DNA of 64,000 nt from Tretioscincus oriximinensis (taxonomy: Eukaryota; Chordata; Lepidosauria; Squamata; Gymnophthalmidae): contig JAJVDF010000207.1 in the NCBI GenBank assembly GCA_022410635.1, forward strand, positions 1,324,803-1,388,802, given 5' to 3'. Within the stretch, counting starts at the first letter, position 1. Every line of letters begins with the position of its first letter. A program made the position numbers and the translations under genes. A model generated the notes under the pieces. That model worked only from the letters and a program-made list of their open reading frames with translations, was not told the DNA's origin and ran no database searches. This document shows, piece after piece, positions 22,726 to 35,367 of the stretch.

Positions 22726-24007
22726 ACTGCCTCAATGGAAGAACATACAACTGAACACCACCCTGGAATTGATGATAAAGGTAGTTTCAAAATGACTATT
22801 AACAAACGAGTAAATAATTTAATAATGGCTTTTTAAATCTGTTTTAATGTTTTTTTGAAGGTGAATTTCAAGCCCTTTGCCCTGCACGAAGCAATAATGT
22901 GTGTGGTTGCAATCCTTAACCAAAGCATTTAGTTTCCTCAGCTAAATTTCACTGAGTCCCAAACCTATTTCAGCAACAATGGAGAGCTGACTGAACACAA
23001 ATACTTCTGATCTAGGNTTAACCACGAAGATGGAAATAGTACCACCATGTGGTGATGAAGTGATAGCAATGAAAATGCAGGGAAAGAATATCTTAGAGGT
23101 CAATCAAAGTATAAAGCTACCTAGATTCTGTCCCTCTTATTGGTGTTCAATTACAATTCCCATGTTTTCTTGTCATGAGATACATTGGCTGGAACATATA
23201 GGACTAAGCAACATTAAAGAATGACATAGGGTGCGTGCACACATTTTTATTGTGATTCTGGGGGTTTACTACATGTAGCTGCAGAGTTCCAGTTGTGAAA
23301 GTGGCAGAAAAGGTTGTCATTGCGCTTTTTCTGGCCAATATTTTTATGCAGTTTTCGTAGCAATAAAATCCACGAGTAGCCCCCAAACTTTGGACAATTT
23401 CAAAAGGAAACTTTTAAAATCATCCACCCAGTAAGAGGAGGAGTCAGAGCCATGAGAGAAAGAATACAGGTCAGCCAATCAAAAGGTAGAATTGCCAATA
23501 GGCATTTATTGGGGAATTCTCAAGCAAAAGAGGACAGCTTCACAATAAAGAAACTTCCACACAGCAGGGTTTGCTTCGCTATTTCTTTTTAAATGTGTTC
23601 GATATCCACTGCCACCTACCTTAAGGCTTCCATACTACTCCGACACATTGCAGAAAAATCTTATTCGCGTGACGAGCCCCATAACTCATTGCTGCACTTG
23701 CCTTAGTACAATCCCCAGCATACTCTGCAAACTTTCCTACAATTCCCAAGCATTCTCTGCGAGCCAATGAACATATCATCCCGAAGTCTCACAAGATTTG
23801 CTAAATTCATATTGCAGAATGCCCCCACAAAGCTTTTGTTCAGTTTTAAAAATGCCCATTGTTGAATCACACAGATTGCATGGCTAGAAATTCTGCAACA
23901 ATGGACCGTTTTAGTGAATTGATCACTATATATGTTGCTACCAACTTACTAAATATTGTATGGGGGGATGTAGCCTAAGATTCTGAAATGAAGATGGTTT
24001 AAAAAAC
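22726..24007. other. intronic sequence, nothing recognised
   Basis: About 1.3 kb without an identified element. Ends at the CR1 insertion. Confidence 0.4.
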
Positions 24008-25103
24008 ACCAGGGATCTGTACTGGGACCCTTGCTTTTCAATATATTTATAAATGATCTGGATGCTGAGGTAAATAGTGAAGTAGCCAAGTTTGCTGATG
24101 ACACTAAACTGTTCAGGGTAGTGAAAACTGAAAATGATTGTAAGGCATTCCAGAGTGATCTACTGAAATTGGGTGGGTGGGCATCAAAGTGGCAAATGCA
24201 CTTCAACTTGAGCAAGTGCAAGGTCATGCATATTAGGGCAAAGAACCCAAAATACTCCTACCACCTGATGGGAACCAAGCTTTCTGTGACCGAGCAAGAA
24301 AAGGATCTTGGGGTGTTGGTGGACAATTCTATGAAGATGTCAACCCAGTGTGCAGCAGCTGCAAAAAAGGCAAATTCCATGTTGGGGATAATTAGGAAAG
24401 GAATCGAAAACAAGTCAGCAAATGTTGTTTTGCCTCTTTATAAATCTGTGGTGAGGCCACATTTGGAATACTCTGTTCAATTCTGGTCACCACATCTCAA
24501 GAGGGATATTTTGGAACTGGAGAAGGTGCAGAAAGGGCAACAAAAATGATCAAGGGTCTGGAGCACCTCCCTTACGAAGTAAGGCTGCAACATCTGGGCC
24601 TCTTCAGCCTTGAAAGGAGACGTTTGAGGGGTGATCTGATTGAAGTGTACAAAATCATGCATGGGATCGACAGAGTGAATAGAGAAAAAATGTTTTCTCT
24701 ATCACACAACACAAGGACCAGAGGGCACTCCTTAAAACTGTTGGGTAGAAAAGTGAGAACAGACAAAGGAAAGTATTTTTTCACCCAGAGGGTCATGGGC
24801 CTGTGGAATTTACTTCCTGGTGGTAGCTAACAGCTTGGATAGTTTCAAGACAGGACTAGACAGGTTTATGGACACTAAGGGTATAAATGGATACTAGGAT
24901 AGTTGTCTGGATGTCGCCTCCCGAATGGAGCAACAGGCAGGACTCTTGAAATACCATTTGCAGGGAGTCATGAACAGGGGCATATTTTGCTTTCTTCTGT
25001 TTGGACTGCCCAGGTGCATCTGGTAGGCCTGTGTGTGACACAGAATGCTGGACTTGATGGGCTGTGGCCTGATCCAGTATGGCTCTTCTTATGTTCTTAT
25101 ACA
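24008..25103 (+). mobile_element. CR1 LINE, 5'-truncated, partial reverse transcriptase to 3' tail
   Basis: The frame 24031-24549 starts in the reverse transcriptase palm with NIFINDLD and the catalytic FADDTK motif, then the thumb-side SVTEQEKDLGVLVD and LPLYKS segments. A frameshift at about 24546 moves to a second frame (24546-24830) holding the ORF2 C-terminus (LGLFSLERRRLRGDL). The 3' UTR ends CTTCTTATGTTCTTAT. The 5' end of ORF2 is lost. Very similar to the inverted copy at 31450-32456, suggesting recent activity of this subfamily. Confidence 0.9.
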
Positions 25104-25346
25104 TGTGTGATATTACATTGTAACCAAATTCCTAGCTGTTGCAATAAAGAAATAATTGTTAACCTTTGCCAACTGTACCCATTCCTTGCTGGACCATAAC
25201 AAAACATTTGGGTAGCACATGTTGGTGTAACAAACTGGTAAGAAAGGATTTTCCAATTTCAGATGACAAATCAAGATACAAAAATTAGTCAAATGCAAAA
25301 TGAGAATGAGAGCAAAGCTAAAAAATATTGTTTCATAATCTGAGAG

Positions 25347-25545
25347 ACATAAGAACATAAGAAGAGCCATAATGGATCAGGCCACAGCCCATCAAATCCA
25401 GAATTCTGTCTCACACAGAGGCCCACCAGATGCACTTGAGCAGTCTGAACAGAGGAAAGCAAAATATGCCCCGTTCATGACTCTCTGCAAATGGTATTTC
25501 AGGAGTCCTGCCTGTTGCTCCATCCCGGAGGCAACATCCAGACTG
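25347..25545 (-). mobile_element. CR1 LINE 3' UTR fragment, inverted
   Basis: Starts with ACATAAGAACATAAGAAGAG (tail complement), keeps the CACACAGAGGCCCACCAGAT block, and stops in the distal 3' UTR. Confidence 0.85.
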
Positions 25546-25904
25546 ACCACACTTTATTATATATTTGCACTCATTCAAGGGGGAAAATCAAAATATAAGA
25601 TCTCATATATATGTGAAACAGAATAATTGTTGCATACAGGGTAGCAGTCAAGAACACCAAGTGCCTTCAAATCAGATTGTTAAATAATGACGTAAAAGTT
25701 AATTGCATGGGAATGAATCTATTCTTTGTCCATATCTGAGAAAACCACGATGAAGAGCAAATTGTCTTCCATTGCTGAGTCATTAGAATCCAAATAATTG
25801 TGTCTATTGTGTCTATTTCCCTTTGTGGGGAACATAAATCAAAGCTTGAAAGATTGGTGCAAGTGTAATGTAATTTTAACACAAATAAACTTTCAGTCAT
25901 TCAT

Positions 25905-26145
25905 TAAGAACATAAGAGGAGCCCTGCTGAATCGGGACGGAACCCATCTAGTCCAGTCTTCTGTCTCACACAATGGCCCACCAATTGCACCTGGACAGTC
26001 TGCAACAGAAGAAGGCAAAATATGCACCTGTTCTCGGTGCCCTGCAAATGGCATTGCAGGAATCCTGTTGCTCCATCTCAGAGGCAGCATCAATCCTAGT
26101 AGCTATTTATACCCTTGGTGTCCATGAACCTGTCTAATCCTCTTC
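25905..26145 (-). mobile_element. CR1 LINE 3' fragment, inverted
   Basis: Tail complement AAGAACATAAGAGGAG, then a more diverged 3' UTR and the ATGAACCTGTCTAATCC segment at its far end. Confidence 0.8.
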
Positions 26146-26518
26146 TGTGATGTAAAGCAAGATAGTTTTTCAAACCAAAAACTCTTAGAACCAAGAACTC
26201 TTGGGCTGCATCCAGATGCACAACTCCAAAGCACTGCAAATGATAATAATGCTATCATAATGAGCGTTCCACTGTCCATAAGGCAGCAGCAGCAACGCTA
26301 ACAGTACATACTGATCTTACTATTCAGTAGCATCTGGAGCTGGACATCCAAGGATTTCACTTGGACAAAATTCCCAAATATGTGTCATTTGTGAATTTGC
26401 ATCAAATTCTGGAAGTGTTGCAGGAGGAGTGGGGTTTTTGGGTAACCGCACTGGTTGGGATGGCATGGTGCAATATACCGTAGTAGCTGCTTTTAATTAG
26501 TGTTGTTTAAAAGCAGAA
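26146..26518. other. intronic sequence, nothing recognised
   Basis: No element identified. Confidence 0.4.
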
Positions 26519-27215
26519 TATACCCTATATACTCGATTATAAGTCGACCCACATATAAGCTGAGGCACCTAATTTTACCACAAAAAACTGGGAAAACTTA
26601 TTGATTCGAATATAAGCCTAGGGTGAGAAATGCAGCAGGGAATGATGAAGAAAGGAAAGAAATCCAATGCTTCCCCTGCGCCCACCNAAGGTGCCTGTCA
26701 CCCCCTTGGGCTCACAGCCTCCCGTGGGGCCTTGCAGTGCTTAGGGCCACATGATGGAGGCTCTTGGGACCTTCTTGGCATCCATTTCTTGGGCCCCAAG
26801 CCTAGGATGATCAGGCACATGTAGAGGATGTCAGCAGCAGGGAGGCTCTGGTACTACATTGCCCTCACTTCGCCGGATAGATATGAGATGATGATGATGA
26901 CCTCTGCTGCCGCTGCCACTCTCCTCTGGTATCTGTGAACTGGGGTGCTACTGAAACCCACCTCAGGCATTGGTCCAGAGGGAGGCAGCAAAGGCAACAG
27001 CAGCCGCCCACATACAACTGCGCAGGCTTGAGGAGGGAAGACTCTGGAGCATGCTGGGAAGTGTAGTCCTACCTGCGGCTGGGGGAAAAGGCTCCGAGGG
27101 AGTGGAAGAGATTGAAGAACAACCGCACTGCACCCGAGCATAAGTTGAGGGGGGCTTTTTTCAGCATTAAAATATGCTGAAAAACTAGACTTATACTCAA
27201 GTATATATAGACCCA
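26519..27215. mobile_element. non-autonomous DNA transposon with ACTCGATTATAAG termini
   Basis: The left end CCTATATACTCGATTATAAG pairs with the reverse complement of the right end CTATATATACTTGAGTATAAG. Near the right end an internal hairpin TTTTTCAGCAT / ATGCTGAAAA is present. The GC-rich middle contains a ZNF143-like GCATGCTGGGAAGTGTAGTC at 27049-27068. The frames inside are not genic. The superfamily is uncertain. Confidence 0.7.
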
Positions 27216-27957
27216 TTTTTTTTTCATAGTGTCCTAGCGCCAAACCATGTAGCAATCACACCACCCCAGTGGATGCATCCTTCATTCTGCCCTTTGAATC
27301 TTTCAGAGGCACTCTGCACCAATTCTGAAACTAGTGCAGAATCAGCATAGGGGCAAGCACAGAACAAGCAGTTCCAGTGTGAACAAGCTTATTTCACAAT
27401 AGGAACATCCATAACAGCTTGGGATAGAGCAGACCACTCCGCACTAGAAGAGTGCAGGTAAATGTGGAAGTGGTCTAAATTCCCTGACCATCAGTTTACA
27501 TGTTTTTCCTCTTAACTTCATCCCAGAATGTAAGACTGAAATATAAAATAATAATTTTGGTTGAAAATCAGGTGGCAGGTCAGTAAAGTCCTCAAAGAAA
27601 GTGCAATTCAGTAGTGGAATTAGCTACACAAGGCAATGTTTGTCTCCTAAACATTGTATGCTGTTCATTGTAAACAGAGGACAAGGTACTTTGCAGGCTT
27701 TGCATTGGAACTGATGACCTACTAAGCCACTTCCAACTCTATGGAATTCTGAATCTGTCACCACAAAGCTTTTCAGGGAATAACTGCTAGAAGGTGCTAT
27801 AGCCCAGGGGTACAGCAAATGGCTTGGAAAGCAGAGAGCACATGGTTTGAACTCTGTCTTCTCTCTAGAAGCAGGAACTGCCACCAACATTAAATATAAA
27901 TGCTCGTGGAGATGCCCATGAGTCATTTGCAACTCAGAAGAACTCATAGGATGATAA
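27216..27957. other. intronic sequence, mostly unrecognised
   Basis: 27795-27950 has a faint tRNA-like head (AAATGGCTTGGAAAGC, then ATGGTTTGAACTC) and could be an old SINE. Otherwise nothing named. Confidence 0.35.
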
Positions 27958-28015
27958 CTATTTGTTTGTTTGCATTTCTACTTCGCCCTATACCCAGAGT
28001 TCTGAGGGTAAGTCA
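27958..28015 (-). repeat. L2-like/SINE-B 3' tail fragment, inverted
   Basis: The TTTGTTTGTTTGCATTTCTA run followed by CGCCCTATACCCAGAG is the complement of the GGGTATAGGG tail shared by SINE B and the L2-like LINE. Confidence 0.5.
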
Positions 28016-29251
28016 CAGAAAACCTAGTGAAACTGGGTTAGTTTACATAGGCTTTTTACTTGATAAAATAGGTATGATGTTGGCTAATTGCCCCCCAAAA
28101 CACATGGACAGTGGGTGTTGCAAAAATGACTGATTATTCAACTCAGCTCCAACACCTGAGTCAGAACCAAATTGCTTTCCGGGATGAAGAGTGCCTTTGA
28201 CTCTGAACCAATGGGCTTTCAGTATTTTTCTAATCAAACACGTGAGTTTAAACCCCATTTGCCATTTTCACACCTTCAAGGAGTAAACAGCTAACAGTAG
28301 TTTTTTAAGTGATATTTCTTTTAAGTGACAATGTTTTTCTATTAAACTTTTACTATGAAAGGATCACATATATCTTTTTTAGAAACAGCATGAGATAGAC
28401 AGGCAGATAAACAGAAGATGGTTAGTCAACTGACCAATATCAAGATAAAAAGTCAAGAAACCAAGGAAATATAAAGAGCACCAGACAATAAACAAGAAAT
28501 ACAACATGACTTCAAGCTCAGCAGTGTCTCATCCTAACAAAACACCTTAAAGATATTCAAAACTGTTTTCTGAGATGCAAAGCCTTTTCAAAAAAATAAG
28601 GCAACTCTATTTGCCACCTGAGAATTTATAACCTGCAGAAGGTAAAACAATTATTCATCATCATACCACAATATTGAATATTCCAGTAGGAGCTCCAGGT
28701 GTGATAATCGAACAGATAGGTCTTGCACATAACTTGCCATCCCAGGCTTCACCATGGAATAAATTAATTTGAAATGAGCATAGGAAAATAAATTCCTTAA
28801 ATAAAATATGACATATTGAAAGTTAAATACTTTATTTAGCTGACATGACTTTTTACTTTAGTTGGATTTAGACAGAATGCCAATGACATTTTAGGCAGTG
28901 AAATATTGTACATTGCATGTTTAAGAAATCAGATGTAAAGATGGCCAATAGTCTCTGTTTGGAAGGAAAAAAAACACATTGGAAAATTATGGTTAAGCAG
29001 GCTTATTTTTAATCTGTTCAACCAGGTACAAACAACTTAGGAAGTCTGTCCTAAACTACGACTCATGGAAACAGATCATAATTCAACATAATGCTACAAC
29101 TACATTAAGTTTCCATGTATAGAAAATACAGTGTGTACAGGTACCGCTATATGCCTATAAGATTTCACCCTCTTCTGCTTCTTGAGATGCCCAGGAGCAA
29201 TTATTACGCAAGAATATATGAGGTAAAGCCCAATCCAGCAGGGTTCCTCTT
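28016..29251. other. intronic sequence, nothing recognised
   Basis: About 1.2 kb without an identified element. Confidence 0.4.
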
Positions 29252-29545
29252 TAGAATCATAAAACCATAGAGTTGGAAGGGACCTCCAGGGACATGGGAT
29301 CCAATCCCTTGCTCAATGCAGGATTCATTAAGCCATCCCAGACAACTGACTATCCAGCATCTGTTTGAACACTTCCAGTGAAGACTCACCACCTCCTGTG
29401 GCAAGCTGTTCCATTGGTTCATCATCCTGTCAGAAAGATTTTTTTCTGATATCTAATGTATACTTCCTTGCAGTTTCATCCCGTTGCTTCTAGGTCTTCC
29501 ATGTACAAAGAAAACAAAGCTGATCCCTCTTCTATGTATTCTTAT
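29252..29545 (-). mobile_element. CR1 LINE 3' end, inverted (chicken-type tail)
   Basis: AGAATCATAAAACCATAGAG then TTGGAAGGGACCTCCAGG is the complement of the classic CR1 3' UTR. Continues through TTCCATTGGTTCATC and TTGCAGTTTCATCCC. Same subfamily as 14180-14585. Confidence 0.85.
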
Positions 29546-29552
29546 ATGTTCT

Positions 29553-29640
29553 TAGTATTTATTTATTCATTTAATCATTTTCTCCCACCTCATACACAAA
29601 GGTTTCAGGGCTGTTAACAATAAAAACAAGATACAAAAAT
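29553..29640 (-). repeat. L2-like/SINE-B 3' tail fragment, inverted
   Basis: ATTTATTTATTCATTT run, then diverged tail complement CACAAAGGTTTCAGGGC. Confidence 0.5.
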
Positions 29641-31449
29641 GGACATATTAAAGCACCAGTTCCCAAAAGTAGGAAGGGAGAAGTGCTGCTTCAACCAAAG
29701 GCCGGGTTAAAGACATATTGAACAAATAACAATGCAGCTTACTAACTTTACACCCTCTTTGGACATTTCCCAGTTAGCCACTGCTTAGTAAGTGAAGACA
29801 GCAGTCAACCATGAGAACAGATCAACTATTCTATTCTTGCAACTCCTGCTGCGCTCATAGTTGTTGGATCATAGAACAAACAAAATACAAAGTACTAAAC
29901 TGACAGCTCAGATTTACCCTGCTTATGGGTACAGTATCTCCTTTCTGGAAGCATAGAAGGATGACTCAGACAGAGACAGTTACAAGGGCGTAATATTTAT
30001 ATAAATATTGCTCTGACTCCAAGCTGAACACACATCAGCTATGTTTTCTTATAAACCAGCTAATTCGTTTCAGCTGGTTCAGCTTCTTAATCAAACCTTT
30101 CATTTTAAAAATGGGGAAGGCTTCATTCATCATTTTCACAAGAAACTGGACTACTGTCTTGAAATATTCAGGATAGAAATTTGTTAATAAGGATGAAGAA
30201 AACAGTNCACGTGCAGTAATAATCTTTATGCAGTCGATGTTCACATAGGATGAAAAGCAAGACCTAGTAAGCGTTCAGATGAATGCTATTATTACACTGC
30301 TGGTAAATGTGGCAATCCATAAGCCATAGGCAGCAGCAATAAGCGTGTGTGGTCTGGGGCCTCGTTGGTTTGAATCACCAGATAGAGAGGTGGCTTGTCC
30401 ACCTTGGCGATTTCTCGCAGACCTTCCTATCTACATTTGAGTATTTGTCTCATTCAAGTTTATAGCCATAACGTAGGACCTATTTAGGCGTCTAATTTCT
30501 GTAATCTGTTCTTTTTTGGTGCAGCTATCAAATTTTGTTAATATTAATATGATATCTGTATTATGTTACAGAGCCTGAGGAAGCTTCTGTTGAAATCCTG
30601 TACACTGGATAAAGATTGCTCTGTATCTGTATATTGTACCTTAGCTCTGTATTTTTATATGACTCTGACTGCCTAACTGTAATGTTTATTTGATTGTTAT
30701 TCATTAGACGTTGGTTTTTCATCTATAATATTCTAGTCACTGATATTCTGGCCCAAATTTTGGCTTTTTTTGAGCACATGTTGATACTCACCATCTGATA
30801 TTGTGTATCTGTCTCAACACCTCGTTTCGTCTTAGGACATAAGGGAACCCAGCAGCCCAAAATTCCTAGATATGTGCTTTTTGCACAGGTGCACAGTACT
30901 GAGTTCACGGATATGCAGTATTTGCACATTTGCAGTGCTTGTTTTTGATACTACTGATGCTTGTTGGGCCCATTATGATGGTGAACTGAGGTATATCCTA
31001 AGGAAAAGCTCTTTTCCCTATGATTTTAAAAGTAGGATATGCCTCCCCCTCCCCCCTCCCCGCTCTCCTGCTGGGTGCAACCAAACTTTGTGATAGTCAA
31101 ACCTTCCTAGCACTAGAACAAACCAGCATATGGAAGAACCCTTGTACTCCAAGTGTGCTTAATGCTGTCACTTTAAGGGCTGTGTCTGTAAATAGGACCA
31201 ATTTTATATGCAAAGAGATCTGGGTAATGTAGATTCTGATCCTCCAACATTCTAGAGGCTTGGAACATGGATAGTTTCCAAAGAAGTGTTAGTAATACTT
31301 CAAGTGACTCAGGAGTTCCGAAAAAAAGGACCCATAAAAATGGACCCATAAACAGAAACCCATGTGAATGGAAGTACTGAGTACTAAACCAAGGGGGAGA
31401 AACTATAGCATGTTGACGATGCAATTCCTTACATAAAAACTGCCTTCGA
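29641..31449. other. intronic sequence, nothing recognised
   Basis: About 1.8 kb. The GAGCCTGAGGAAGCTTCTG block near 30570 resembles boundary sequences of some retroelements but could not be assigned. No exon. Confidence 0.35.
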
Positions 31450-32456
31450 TAAGAACATAAGAACATAAGAAGAGCCATAATGGATCAGGCCAGAGCCCAT
31501 CTTGTCCAGCTTTCTGTGTCACACAGGCCCACCAGATGCACCTGGGCAGTCCGAACAGAGGAAAGCAAAATATGCACCTGTTCATGACTCCCTGCAAATG
31601 GCATTTCAGGAACACTACCTGCTGCTTCATCCCAGAGGCAGCATCCAGACATCCATCCTAGTACCCATTTATACTCTTGTGTCCATAAACCTGTCTAGTC
31701 TTGTCTTGAAGCTATCCAAGCTGTTAGCTACCACTACCTCTTCAGGAAGTAAATTCCAAAGACTGATGACCGTCTGGGTGAAAAAATACTTTCCTTTGTC
31801 TGTTCTCACTTTTCTGCCCATCAGTTTCAAGGAGTGCCCTCTGGTCCTAGCATTGTGTGATAGAGAAAACATTTTTCTCTATTCATCCTGTCCATCCCAT
31901 GCATGATTTTGTACACGTCAATCAGATCTCCTCTCAAACATCGCCTTTCGAGGCTGAAGAGGCCCAGATGTTGCAGCCTGACTTCATAAGGGAGTTTCTC
32001 CAGACCCTTGAACATTCTTGTTGCTCTTTTCTGTACCTTCTCTAGTTCCCCAATATCCCTCTTAAGATGTGGTGACCAGAACTGAACGCAGTATTCCAAA
32101 TGTGGCCTCACCGCAGATTTATAAAGAGGCAAAACAACATTCACTGACTTGTTTTCGATTCCTTTCCTAATTATCCCCAACATAGAATTTGCCTTTTTTG
32201 CTGCTGCTGCACACTAGGTTGACATCTTCATTGAATTGTCTACCAACATCCCAAGATCCTTTTCTTGCTCGGTCACAGAAAGCTTGGTTCCCATCAGGTG
32301 GTAGGAGTAGTTGGGGTTCTTTGCCCCAATGTGCACGACCTTGCACTTGCTTAAGTTGAAGTGCATTTGCCACTTTGATGCCCACTCACCCAATTTCAAT
32401 AGATCACTCTGAAGAACCTTACAATCATTTTCAGTTTTCACTACCCTGAACAGTTT
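31450..32456 (-). mobile_element. CR1 LINE, 5'-truncated, inverted
   Basis: Minus-strand counterpart of the 24008 copy. It begins with the doubled tail complement AAGAACATAAGAACATAAG and ends (element 5' side) at CACTACCCTGAACAG, just after the palm FADD region. Frames are split among 31669-31872, 31827-32183 and 32214-32441. The 32.2-kb junction shows a small disruption around the AAAAAGG run. Residue-level similarity to the 24-kb copy is very high. Confidence 0.9.
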
Positions 32457-32549
32457 CCTTCACATAGTTAACAAAATGTTATTTCTTTTGTGTAATGCAG
32501 TCCTGAAAAACTTCATAATGTGATCCATCAGTTGCATAAGAAAGAAGGA

Positions 32550-32785
32550 CTAGCATTAACAACAAGCAAAAAGATACAGATTAGTTAGAAAAAAACCCTT
32601 CTAGCACTAAGGGTGTTCCATTAATGGAATAAATTGCCACAGAACTAATAAGCTCTCCCCCACTGGATGCCTTCAAGCACAAACTGGACAGCCATCTGTC
32701 TTTTCTGGTTTAGTGAATCCTGCATTGAGCCAGAGCTTAGACTCTGTGACCCTGGAGTCCTTCAACTGTACATTTCTATGAGTCC
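32550..32785 (+). mobile_element. CR1 LINE 3' end (chicken-type)
   Basis: AGTTAGAAAAAAACCCTTCT, GGAATAAATTGCCACAGAAC and ACTCTGTGACCCTGGAGTCC match the ORF2-end and 3' UTR layout of 14180-14585. Confidence 0.75.
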
Positions 32786-32860
32786 ATGTCCTGTAGCTTA
32801 CGCTTTCTTTTTACACTGTTTTTGGTTACTTTCTTCTTGTTGGTATCTAATCTATATCTA

Positions 32861-32920
32861 ACCCCTTTGCTAGATATTCTGAACCCAGATTAACATGGCT
32901 ACTTCTTTGAAATCTACAAT
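32861..32920 (+). repeat. Penelope-like element tail fragment
   Basis: CCTTTGCTAGATATTCTGAA then AGATTAACATGGCTACTTC and TTTGAAATCTAC; the same end motif appears at 47470-47515. Confidence 0.55.
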
Positions 32921-33427
32921 TTTGCTCACTGTTGGCTTTAAGGCTTCCAACATGCAGCAGATTGACCATAATAGGAAACAAACTTGGCCGGCCCTACATA
33001 ACATAGTCTGAATCTCTATTAATATAATTCTATTGATCCTGAGGAAAAACCGAGTTGATCCTTAAAATGTTTGGAGATGGCGGTCATATATAATCCCAAC
33101 CTTCTGTTCTGAAAGCGATACATGCCCATCTCTTAACCATTCACAAGCAAATTTGTTTTTCAGGTGGTTTATCATCTTTATATCCACTGTAATGTGTTAG
33201 TCTCTTGATTACAATTCAAAAATGTGATTGGAAGGCACATCTAGTCTTACTTTAAGGCAACAGTAGCCCACAGATTGGGAATACAACAGATAAAGTGTTT
33301 TGGCAACATAACTTACTAGATATTTGCAACTCCTTGTCATCTGTGAAGGTTTACTGTGTTTTACACAGATCTTATTCCAGTAACAGAAAGTTGAACAGAG
33401 ACAATGGTCTTCTAGCATACTCCATGT
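32921..33427. other. intronic sequence, nothing recognised
   Basis: No element identified. Confidence 0.4.
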
Positions 33428-33520
33428 ATTATGCGTTTATTTTATTCATATACTTATACCCAAAGGTCTGAGGCGAACAATAAAAAGGAAAATACAAAAT
33501 TGACATTAAAACAATACACT
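33428..33520 (-). repeat. L2-like/SINE-B 3' tail fragment, inverted
   Basis: TTTATTTTATTCATATAC then TTATACCCAAAGGTCTGAGG, complement of the shared GGGTATAGGG-type tail. Confidence 0.55.
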
Positions 33521-33699
33521 TCTTTTCTGGTTCCAAGTTAACCTCATTCTACATTATAAAACTCTAATAACTTTGCACCCCTATTCACACATAAACCTTT
33601 AACAACCATCGTGATACTGAACTTTGTCACTTCATTTCCACACTAGAGATTTGCATTTCTATTGCTAATTTCACATACTGTGAAACTGTCCATAGATCC

Positions 33700-33765
33700 T
33701 TCATTCCATGCATCTGATGAAGTAGGTTTGGTCTGCAAAAGTTTGCACTATAAATTTACTTATCT
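33700..33765 (+). repeat. Penelope-like element end fragment
   Basis: GCATCTGATGAAGTAGGTTT followed by GTCTGCAAAAGTTTGCACT is a diverged form of the TCTGATGAAG...GAAAGCTTATGC boundary known from reptile Penelope-like elements. Confidence 0.45.
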
Positions 33766-34589
33766 CTGGTAATCTCTAGAGTGCATGGCCTGATTAGGAA
33801 ACTGGTGGAAGGGAAAAATGATTATTGAAAGACAGGACTGTTTCTTAAATCTGTATCTTACTTGAAAATATAAAGCAAAGGTCACAACAGAGATTTTAAG
33901 GTAAGGCATGTATTTTGCGGCATTGTTTGCCTTATGATTCTGCCCAGCCAGAGCAAACTATTTGGAGGAGANGTGTCTGGTTCCTTCTGTTGTTTAACTG
34001 CTTCCTTAGATTTTAACCTGGAATGACCTTACAAAGACCTTGCCCAGATGTCATTCCAAGTTCTGCTTTTCTGCCCAGTTTATGAAATATCTCCTCATGC
34101 TGGCAGCAGTGATGACATTCAGCAATAAAACAAATGCACCTTTCCTGGTGAGAAAGCAATAATAAAGGAGGAGGAAATCAAACTCTTCCTAACCTATTTT
34201 CACCCCATCTTGACCTTGCAAGACAAGCTATGTCAGCAGGTATTGAGAAGCCAAAGGTCATTCATATGTTGAGTTTCAAATCTGTATATTTGGCGTAAAG
34301 TAACTCAGAGCAATGAGAAAAAAACCCACTCCTGCTACCTTTGAAGTAACTAAATATGGAGCAATAAATATGGAGCAATAAAACTCATTCCCCTGTCCCA
34401 TCCTCTCAATCAACTTCCATCTGCCTCTACACAGATGAAATAGGACTCTTTAAAGTGTTGCAATTTTCTCACTCTGAATTGGAGACACAAGTGAGCAAAG
34501 TTAGGACCTTCTTAATCCTCATTAGCATGGTTGAAAATTATGCAGTTTGTGGATGGCAGAACTGTTTGGCATCTTTATTCCCTGCGGTT
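33766..34589. other. intronic sequence, nothing recognised
   Basis: No element identified. Confidence 0.4.
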
Positions 34590-34872
34590 AAGGCCCCTTC
34601 CCACAAGAAGAGTAAAACCCACAATTTAAAAGCAATTGTGGATTTTACACATATATACCTACTTGGAGCTGGCAAGAGGAAAACAGGAGAAAGCAGGAAG
34701 ACGATACCATGCATGTCAGCCAGCTGCAATTCTGCAGCTGGCTGACATGCAGCAATCTGGTATTTCAGGACAATAGACGTTTTCCCAGATGTTTCCCGAG
34801 TGGGTTACAGAAACCCTATTCCCACATGAAGATCCTACCAACGTGGTAGGAAAACCTCATGTGGCTACAGCC
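34590..34872. repeat. cluster of three hairpins
   Basis: Hairpin 1 pairs GTAAAACCCACAATT (from 34612) with AATTGTGGATTTTAC. Hairpin 2 is a perfect 18-base stem 34711-34728 / 34733-34750 with a 4-base loop. Hairpin 3 pairs CCACATGA with TCATGTGG around an inner CCTACC/GGTAGG (34832-34864). They are probably the remains of a MITE; no frame. Confidence 0.8.
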
Positions 34873-35367
34873 CAAGTCTTCAATAATATTGCAAGATGAG
34901 TCACAGGTGGCTTTCTGAATAATCTTACAATTAAATGCTTGTCCTAAAATTTTAAAGTTGCATGATCTTATTCTTTGAACTCAGCCACTGTGGTACAAAG
35001 CTAAGGAGGGTTACCATAATTCAAAGTTTAAATTGCAACACCTCATCCTGAACTTTTCACATTGGCCTTGGTGCCTCCTGCCAGACTGCTCTGGATACTC
35101 AGGGGAGCAAAAACAGCACAGAATGTAAGGTAGGATGAGATGGAATGGGACAGGATGGGACAAGGCAGGATGACACAGGACAGAACAGAGGACATCTGAG
35201 TCAGATTTAGTGAAACAAAAAAATCTCATAAATCCTAGTAACGGCCACTATTTTTCCATCTACAATGTCTGTGTTCACACATAGCCCCTTAAATAATCCT
35301 AATTCAGCCATTTTAAGTGTTTAAAAGTCCACATTATTTTGGAATGTGCTGCCACTACTTCCCAAAC
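34873..35367. other. intronic sequence with a short degenerate tandem array
   Basis: 35124-35195 is a G/A-rich degenerate tandem of GGGACAGGATG-like units. The rest is unrecognised. Confidence 0.5.

Noticed and set aside
24031..24830. A 172-residue and a 94-residue frame that might be a host gene
   Set aside because: They are the reverse transcriptase and C-terminal parts of a CR1 LINE (FADDTK motif, frameshift, CR1 tail).
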